From the NCBI GenBank assembly GCA_027924645.1, contig BSBN01000187.1, forward strand, positions 19,796,001 through 19,860,000: 64,000 nucleotides of DNA. The letters run 5' to 3'. Under the pieces are notes generated by a model. It was not told the origin of the DNA and did not search any database. It worked only from the letters and a program-made list of their open reading frames with translations. This document shows positions 56,961 to 64,000 of this stretch, in pieces (the stretch's first letter is position 1; every line of letters starts with the position of its first letter). The position numbers and the translations under genes were made by a program. The DNA is from Cunninghamia lanceolata (Eukaryota; Streptophyta; Pinopsida; Cupressales; Cupressaceae).

Positions 56961-59162
56961 TGTAACTATAATGCTAACCCTAACCTTAATCCTGACAATA
57001 ATGCTAACCCTAATTCTAGCCCTAACCCTAACCCTAACCCTCACCCCAATAGTAGGGCTAATCATAACCATATTTTAAACCCTAATTATAACTTGAACTT
57101 GAACCCTAACCCTAATCCTAATTGTAGCCCTAACTTGTAATTCAAACCCAAATTGTAACTATAACCCTAACCCATTACTTAATCTTGACAATAATGCTAA
57201 CCCTAACCCTAATTCCAACCATAATGCTAACCTAAAGGTTAACCCTATTTCTAACCCTAACTTTAGATCTACCCTACATTTGATTAACCCTAATTTAATC
57301 CCTAATTTCTAACCCTAATTCAAGACCATAATCAGTTGGAAACCCTAAACCTAATTGTAGCCCTAACTTATAATTCGAATCCAAATTGTAATTATAATGC
57401 TAACCCTAACCTTAATCCTAACCCTAATTCTAACCCTAATTCTAACCCTAATGCTAACCCTAATTATAGCCCTAACCCTAATTCTAACCCTAACCCTAAC
57501 CCTCACCCCAATAGTAGGGCTAATCATAACCATATTTTAAACCCTAATTATAACTTAAACTTGAACCCTAACCTTAATCCTAATTGTAGCCCTAGCTTGT
57601 AATTCAAACCCAAATTGTAACTATAACCCTAACCCTAACCTTAATCCTAACAATAATGCTAACCCTAACCCTAATTCCAACCATAATGCTAACCTAAAGG
57701 TTAACCCTAATTCTAACCCTAACTTTAGTTCTACCCTACATTTGATTAACCCTAATTCTAATCCTAATTCAAGACCTAACTGTTATTGATTGTAATCCTA
57801 ATTCTAGCAAGAACCCTAACACTAATCCTAATTGTAACCCTAACTATAATTCTAAACATAACCCTAACTATAATTCTAAACATAACCCTAACCCTAATTA
57901 TATCCCTAACCATATTTCTAACCCTAATTGTAACTTTAATTTGAACCCTAACCCTAATTGTATCCCTAACCATATTTCTAACCCTAATTCTAACTTCAAT
58001 TTGAACCCTAACCCTAACCCTAATTGTAACTTGGATCTAAATCCTAACCCTAACCCTAATTATATCCCTAAGCTCAAATATAAACAAAACCCAAATTTTA
58101 TCCCTAACCCTAACCATCACCCCAATAGTAATGCTAACCTTAACCATATTTTTAACCCTAATTCTAACTTCAACCTGAACCCTAACCTAATTGTAGCCCT
58201 AACTTATAATTCGAATCCAAATTGTAATTATAATACTAACCCTAACCTTAATCCTGACAATAATGCTAACCCTAATTCTAACCCTACTAACCCTAATTCT
58301 AGCCCTAACACTAATTCTAACCATAAACCTACCCTAATTCTAATCATAATTCTAACCGTAAATCTTGCCCTTACTCTAATACTAACCCTAACCCTAATCC
58401 AAACCCTAATTAAACCCTAATTGTATTTGTAACCATATCCCTAACCTTAATCCTAACACTAACACTAACCCCAACTCTAATGAAAACCCTAATTATAATT
58501 GTAACGCTAACCTAACCCTATTTCTAACTATAATTCTAACCTTAATTGTGGCCCTAATTCTAATACTAACCCTAACCCTATTTTTAACCCCTAGCTCTAA
58601 TTCTAAATGTACTCATAACCCTAATTCTATCGCTAACCCTAACCCTAACCCTACCTTGATTTACAACATCTAAACAATATTATTTTAACCCTAAGCTTAA
58701 CCTTTGTCGTATAATGGAGAGTTATAGATTTGGTCTTTCTTACATATGATGACTGGTATGGATATAAGAATTTAAGATTCTCTCATGTTTCTCTTATGGA
58801 GAGTTTTGTAAAATAAGTTAAGTTGAATGTTGTGGAAAAGATACATATATTGTATTAAATTATTTAAGATTCTCATTTAGGGTACTTAGATGATCAAGAT
58901 TCACAATATTTTTCATTAATATTAAATATTGTATTTAAATATTTACAGTTTAAATGATTTAAATAATTATCTCGTAAGAATAGTTAGTCTAAGTCCTCAG
59001 CTATAAAAACAAATAACTACATGTTTTCTTGCTTTTTAAAGATTTTTAAGGATATTCTTTTTTTATTTTTTTCATTTTATAAAAAAATACAAATTTGTAT
59101 TTCTTTGTTTTTGATGTTAAATTAAATAGATTATGACTTTCTTTTGAGATGTTTTCTTTTTT

Positions 59163-59227
59163 TAATCATTGTCTTTCTTTCTTTTCTTATTAAAATATTG
59201 ATGTTTCCCCTTTTTATTTTAAAGTTT

Positions 59228-59291
<64 letters not shown>

Positions 59292-59380
59292 CTTTTAATT
59301 ATAATTTTTTATTTCCATGTTTTTATATATAGTTAAAGATATGTAGATTTTTTTGTCCTATTAAAAATAAAAAAAATTGA
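59163..59380 (+). repeat. AT-rich island, copy 3, outside the array
   Basis: Same segment as copies 1 and 2, beginning ATTGTCTTTCTTTC. Here the (TA)n run is long (59233-59289). Its presence in the flank shows the island was a block moved along with array sequence. Confidence 0.88.
59233..59289. repeat. (TA)n microsatellite
   Basis: About 28 uninterrupted TA units. Part of AT-rich island copy 3. Confidence 0.95.
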
Positions 59381-59889
59381 TGTTTCCCTTTTTATTTTGT
59401 AGTTTTTCTAATTTTTTAAAGATTTGTAAGGGATATTATTCTTTTTTATTTTTTAAGATTTGTTTTACAAAGTTTATTTCAAAAGAATTTTAAAATAATT
59501 TGTTTTTGTTTCTTATAATTTGATTTTTAAAACACTAAGTTTAGAGAAAATATTTGAAATATAACATCCCATTCAATTAGTTTATATTATTCTAATTCTA
59601 AAGAATATAGTTATAATACCCAAATTATTATAGTTTTGAATTAAGTTATCTAAAAATAATAATTAAAGAAATTAAATTGTTAATATCTACAAAACTAAAG
59701 ATAAATTAAATATTTTAATGAAAGCCTAAAATAAGAAAGTAAAACACATCATAAAAAAACAATTAATAAAACGAGTTACAATTAAAAAGGCACTTGATAA
59801 GAACTTAAATAATTAATTTATAATTAGGAAAGTATAGAACTCAAATTTTAGAAAGAAAATAGATTGCTTTTCTTAATAAAACATCTCAT

Positions 59890-60215
59890 TTACTTCCTTT
59901 CAAATTACTTAACCTCCATTTTGTTTTTTTTCCAGGTTGAAGAATTCGGTCACATGGAATTTGTTTTTTTACACGTTGAAGAATTTGAAGAATTTGGTCA
60001 ACTCCATTTTGTTTTTTTACAGGTTGAAGAATTTGGTTACAAGGAATTTGTTATTTTTACAGGTTGAAGAATTTGGTCACAGGGAATTCAACAATGAAGG
60101 GAGCATATAGAGTTTAAAACAAACAGGGAATTTGTTTTTTTATAGGTTGAAGAATTTGGTCACAGGGAATTCAACAATGAAGGAAGCAAATAGAGTTTAA
60201 AACAAAATCATTCTT
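59890..60215 (+). repeat. Tandem repeat with splice-acceptor-like unit starts
   Basis: GTTGAAGAATTTGG-type units start at 59936, 59975, 60023, 60063 and 60146. Each is preceded by TTTGT, a run of T and then CCAG, ACAC, ACAG, ACAG or ATAG. The last two units share a longer block (AATTCAACAATGAAGG to GAGTTTAAAACAAA) with an 83-bp period. A 67-codon frame across it is the repeat read through. Confidence 0.85.
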
Positions 60216-60990
60216 TTTCAACAAAATCATTCTTTTTCTGTGATCTATTTCTCCATAATTTTTTTTAATCTTGTCAAATCTAACATGTTGGAGTTTTCCA
60301 TTGGGGAAATATAATTTGATGTTTCTTGGCCATGTGAGGAGTCTACAAGGTAGTTCAAGTTTTAATTAGGATCAGTGTTATGTTAATATTACAATAATAT
60401 AATATAATATATTTTGTTTTAATAAACAAATCAAACCAAATATTTTGTTGGAGAGCTGAGTTTATTCTCAGAATAAAATTTAAAAAATATTTTGCTAGAG
60501 AGTTGAGTTTATTATACAATAAAATTTAATGAAATCAAATAAAAACATTTAGATATTAGTATATATTTATAAACAAAATTTAGAAATGTTTATAAAAGAA
60601 ACTTATATTTTATTAGTATGTTTAGAGCTAGCTTTCTCTCTCCATTCACTTTTTGGAGTGCAGCCTTGAACCTTCAATTGCACAGAAAGATTGTGAAGCA
60701 AACATTATCCTCCAAATCTTGGTCTAAGCCAGTAAAAAAATGGCTTTTTGGGTCTTCTTTTCTACCTATTATATTTTGAATCTTCAAATGGAAGTGCATG
60801 CCATGCAAGATCTCATGGATTTTTGCATGATCTCATGGATTTCTATTTTTTAAAAAAGAAATTCCTACACAATTGTACACTCTGGATGTATTCTCCCAAA
60901 CAAACAAATAAATAATTAAATTTTAAAAATAATAAAAAACTAAAATAAAAAAGATAAGTTTATGTATTTCTTAACTCGGGAAAAGAGTAT
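60216..60990. other. AT-rich DNA with a diverged 60-bp tandem duplication
   Basis: ATATTTTGTTGGAGAGCTGAG at about 60438 and ATATTTTGCTAGAGAGTTGAG at about 60487 begin two diverged copies. At 60805-60840 GATCTCATGGATTT is repeated twice. No coding evidence. Confidence 0.5.
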
Positions 60991-61275
60991 GTTGAACAAA
61001 GTGGGAATTTTATACTACCAAAACGATAATAATAAAGAAATGAAAGAACATTCTTTTTATCTTTAAGAAAAAAATAGTCTATTGATAAATCAATAAACTA
61101 TGTGTAAACCCTGCAATCCGCAATCATGGCATACCATGAGACAAGATTGCTTGAGATGGTGTATGAAGTGCCAAACTACTTGCAAGTATGCTCAGAAGAA
61201 GCCCTCATTGTCATGCCCACACACATTTTCCACCTTTGCTTCTCTGAATGTCATCATTTCTCTTGCCAAATCCCC
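60991..61275. repeat. Direct repeat, left copy (possible LTR part)
   Basis: TGAACAAAGTGGGAATTTTA onward matches 63716-64000 with few differences, including the GCAATCCGCAATCATGGCAT stretch. The right copy is cut by the window end, so the total length is unknown. Confidence 0.9.
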
Positions 61276-63715
61276 CACTGTGAAGGATCCATCTGATGCA
61301 GAGCATCATGGACAACAGTTTCATACTTCAAACCTTCAAGACAACAACTCTCACTGTCACTGGTTCATAACAGAAATCAGACACCTAATAAGCAGGGTTC
61401 ATATTCAAAACTACACATGTTCATGATCCAAGGTGAGAGAGGGCTCCAAGGCACACCTTCCAAGATGTCCAACTCCAACCAAGATTCATTTAACCCACTG
61501 TGCAGGGTTTGCAGGGCAACAGCCTTACCAAAGTCTTCAAAAATAGTGATAACACCTCACTACTCCATTGTGTAGACAATCACCATGTCTTCTTTGTGAA
61601 GATCTCTATTGAGACACACTCAAACTCATGCAACTTACTAACCTCTCACATGCATACATGCATTCATTGACAAGACAATAACATGAATAGCCAATCTCTT
61701 ACATTCTTGACAGAGGACTGTCAGAGACAGTACAAGGCAGCATAGACTGTTATCTCCAAGAAATCTCCCTCTACTCCTTACCACAGGATCATTGCTAGAT
61801 CAGGAACTCCTTGTATTGATCACAAGGCATGGCATTTACTGATGGATCATTGAATACAGACAAGGATAGTCACTCAGCTGCTGCTGTCCTTCAACAAATC
61901 TCAAACACAAAACTTCTGTAGAGTCCTTTACATAGAATTCTCACACCAACTGCCCTCCTACCCTTCCAAGCCTTCACAAGACACTGCATTACCTAATCTT
62001 TAACCCATTCCATTGAGTATAAACAGGAAAAGGGCAATGGAATGGTGAAGGTTTCATCGGGCTACTCAGAAGAGCCAAAACCTAGCTTTTGGGCAGTCAA
62101 TGGAAAACTAGCTATTTCTTCCTCCTAATGCAGTGTCAAAAGCCTAAACAAGATGCAAAGGGTAGGTAATTTATCCACCTAAACATGCATTACAAATACC
62201 AACCACTCCCAGGCCGTACAAGTACGGAAAAATGCAGAAAATAGTGATTTAATGGATGATAACAACAGTTTAAAAATAGTTTTGGGCATAACAGAGATTT
62301 CTCTCTCCAAGTTTAATGTCAAGATCCCAAATTCTCTTAAATGGTAGATCATTCAATGTTTTAATCAATCAAAACATGAAAGAGTAAAAACTATGTTGTA
62401 CCTTGCTGTTGTACGGCCTGTAGCAGCACTCTTCTTTAAGAAAAACATAAATTTCAGAAAAACAGTCCCATATCAAATGACTACAACTTGCTTCTAATTC
62501 ACTATCATAAGCCCAAACTGATACCAAATGGGAGTTACTTCATCAAACTCTATTTCCAAACATTCTTGGTTTTATGATAGTGCCATACTATTGAATGGTA
62601 CAGACTGTTTGCTACAGGAAACTCAGAATAAACATAGAAAAGCAGAAAAATGGTGTTTCTTTGTTATTTTTTTCCAAATCTATTCCATCCTTTCCACAAT
62701 ACCACTTTCCTTGGCTTAATACAAGCCTCTTACAATGCATGGAATGGTAGGGGTTGATCCAAACTACCCAAAACCATCGATTTCCCTTCTTGATTTCTAA
62801 CTGCAGCTTTAAAATAGAAATTGTCTTCTTGAAACTGTTTTAGAAACTGACTGTTTTAAGTTTAGAAGCTTTTTTAACATGTGGAGAACCTATGACAAGG
62901 TGTAGACATTCTTCCTAACCCAAGACATGCCTTAAAAGGCTTATAAACATGAGAATTTAATTGACTCCTCATACAAACATTAAAACATAAATGACTAACC
63001 TATCAAAACTTAAATGATTCTTGTAAGCTACCTATGATTGTCCTACCTAGGACTAATACTATAACCATAGAAGATTCTAGTTATTTGGACATAGTCCATT
63101 ACAACATGGCTTTCAAGCCTTATACAACATTGAAGATGGTCTCATAGACCTTATTTAACCAAACAAACTACTTGCAAATTAACCAAAACCTAGACATCTA
63201 GGTGCTCCTGCACCACCATCGCTTTAGGAGACTTGGTATTCACATCCCCCACCGTGAAGGATCCATTGCTTTAGTAGACTTGGTATTCACAATAGCGCCC
63301 CGCATTAGGACATAACAAAACAATGCCAAAAAAAGGATTAAATATTTATATTAAACACCAGAAAGAGGAGCATCCTGAAGATGGTATCAAAAGATCCTGA
63401 TATTGCTTCCCATGGCACGCTAGTCGAGCTCAGAGCTGCAATAAAAATGCTCCCAAATAATAAATGCAATTGATGCTTTGGAAATGAAACACCAGAAATA
63501 GGAAATGAAACGCCAGAATTAACATTGGCTATGAATAGAAAAGTAACATCCAAGAGAAAAGAGCTTCCACTTCTAGTCTTAATTTTTTTTTAATTTTTAT
63601 TTTGTTTTTCTTTTTTAGAATTTATTTTTTCATTTTTTTGGGTTTATAATTATAACCAAAAAATGAGTGCTCTCATCTCCACCCTTGCTGCAACTGTAGT
63701 TCACCTCTCAGTGAA
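61276..63715. other. Non-coding stretch between the direct repeats
   Basis: No protein motif in frames of up to about 108 codons. On the minus strand a primer-binding-site-like TGGTATCAG lies at 62526-62518, two bases before a TG at 62529. At 63215-63290 ACTTGGTATTCACA and its lead-in are duplicated at 57-bp spacing. ATCCCCCACCGTGAAGGATCC (63246) echoes the left repeat near 61270. Together these suggest a decayed LTR element. Confidence 0.5.
62518..62526 (-). promoter_or_regulatory. Possible primer-binding site, minus strand
   Basis: TGGTATCAG on the minus strand, two bases from a TG dinucleotide at 62529, as in the copia element at 33187-33199. No matching LTR pair is confirmed. Confidence 0.4.
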
Positions 63716-64000
63716 ATGAACAAAGTGGGAATTTTATACTACCAAGATGATAGTAATAGAGAATGAAAGAACATTCTTTTTATCTTTAAGAAAAAAACAA
63801 TCTATTGATAAATCAATAAACTATTTGTGTAAACCCTGCAATCCGCAATCATGGCATACCATGAGACAAGATTGCTTGAGACGGTGTATCAAGTGCCAAA
63901 CTACTTGCAAGTATGCTCAGAAGAAGCCCTCATTGTCATGTCCGCACACATTTTCCACCTTTGCTTCTCTGAATGTCATCGTTTCTCTCGCCAAATCCCC
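63716..64000. repeat. Direct repeat, right copy, cut by window end
   Basis: Matches 60991-61275, 2725 bp upstream, with scattered substitutions. Continues past the end of the window. Confidence 0.9.

Larger units (their letters stand above)
55290..57830 (+). repeat. Higher-order repeat of about 980 bp within the array
   Basis: The landmark TAATTCAAGACC recurs with CAAGAC at 55351, 56327, 57321 and 57770 (steps of 976, 994 and 449). Each is preceded by a CTACCCTACATTTGATTAA word. The copies share long runs of the same hexamer variants in the same order, and the first two include the AT-rich island. So whole blocks, not hexamers, were the unit of amplification. Confidence 0.88.
53170..58700 (+). 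repeat. Degenerate telomere-like (CCCTAA)n array, 5.5 kb
   Basis: The plus strand is almost wholly hexamer-register CCCTAA and variants (TTCTAA, CCTTAA, TTGTAA, CCATAA) over 5.5 kb. CCCTAA is the reverse of the plant telomere unit TTTAGGG minus one T, i.e. TTAGGG-type. The hexamer register is kept through most variants, so the Asn-Pro-rich frames (NPNPNSN) are just the repeat translated. Two AT-rich islands interrupt it (55770-55985 and 56763-56960). Repeat blocks recur in higher order. It is interstitial in this window, since other sequence lies on both sides. Confidence 0.9.
58700..59930. other. AT-rich flank without gene
   Basis: Apart from the AT-rich island copy, only A/T-rich non-coding sequence. 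The short frames are not supported. Confidence 0.5.

Noticed and set aside
53610..58420. Asn/Pro-rich open frames of up to about 160 codons
   Set aside because: They are translations of the CCCTAA-type array; register and composition are explained by the repeat, and there is no other protein signal.
61100..61426. 108-codon Cys/His-containing frame at the left direct repeat
   Set aside because: The second copy at 63850 has substitutions and the frame extends into unique DNA; no zinc-finger spacing fits a known family.

Overview
The window reads as heterochromatic, repeat-dominated nuclear DNA of a seed plant with a large genome. A gymnosperm such as a conifer or cycad is the best guess, but that is inference. 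It rests on nested LTR retrotransposons with long LTRs, a 5.5 kb degenerate CCCTAA array, near-absence of host genes, and heavy stop and frameshift decay. I see no intact host protein-coding gene, rRNA, tRNA gene or CRISPR array. The only host-derived gene is a pseudogene of a nepenthesin-type aspartic protease.

Layout. 1-3455: no recognisable gene. 3456-5000: Ty1/copia remnant (integrase joined to the RNase H C-terminus by an internal deletion); its 3' LTR holds a tRNA-derived SINE on the minus strand. 5200-10750: a region with extreme purine/pyrimidine strand asymmetry, GATT-type low-complexity DNA, two minisatellites, a 268-bp tandem duplication and a decayed minus-strand retroelement ORF with a G-patch-like motif. 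10750-15760: AT-rich non-coding DNA with a copia-type LTR fragment. 15773-16374: a long imperfect hairpin (arms about 260 bp). 17332-35670: the aspartic protease pseudogene, split by a Ty3/gypsy chromovirus (17428-34583, TSD gcggg). The chromovirus 3' LTR is itself split by a small non-autonomous LTR element (24534-26796) and by a minus-strand Ty1/copia element (28194-34120, TSD ctatc).

38371-52871: a large non-coding LTR element (LARD-like). Its 5' LTR is split by a gag-only, non-autonomous LTR element on the minus strand (39791-46631, TSD gtatg), which has a long open gag ORF, four tandem primer-binding-site-like copies and TGACGTCA clusters in its LTRs. 52872-53030: a 62-bp-arm hairpin exactly at the end of the LARD LTR. 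53170-58700: a telomere-like degenerate array with higher-order repeats. 58700-64000: AT-rich DNA, a tandem repeat whose units each carry a splice-acceptor-like sequence, and a direct repeat pair (60991/63716) running off the window.

Relationships. Almost every structure is a transposon or transposon-within-transposon; insertion order can be read from target-site duplications. The coding parts are dead: stops, frameshifts, and catalytic Asp-to-Asn or Cys-to-Tyr changes of the G-to-A type in two separate copia integrases, which fits cytosine-methylation decay. The youngest-looking events are the 234-bp-LTR element (LTRs differ at one site by eye) and the gag-only element (open gag, very similar 2.1 kb LTRs).
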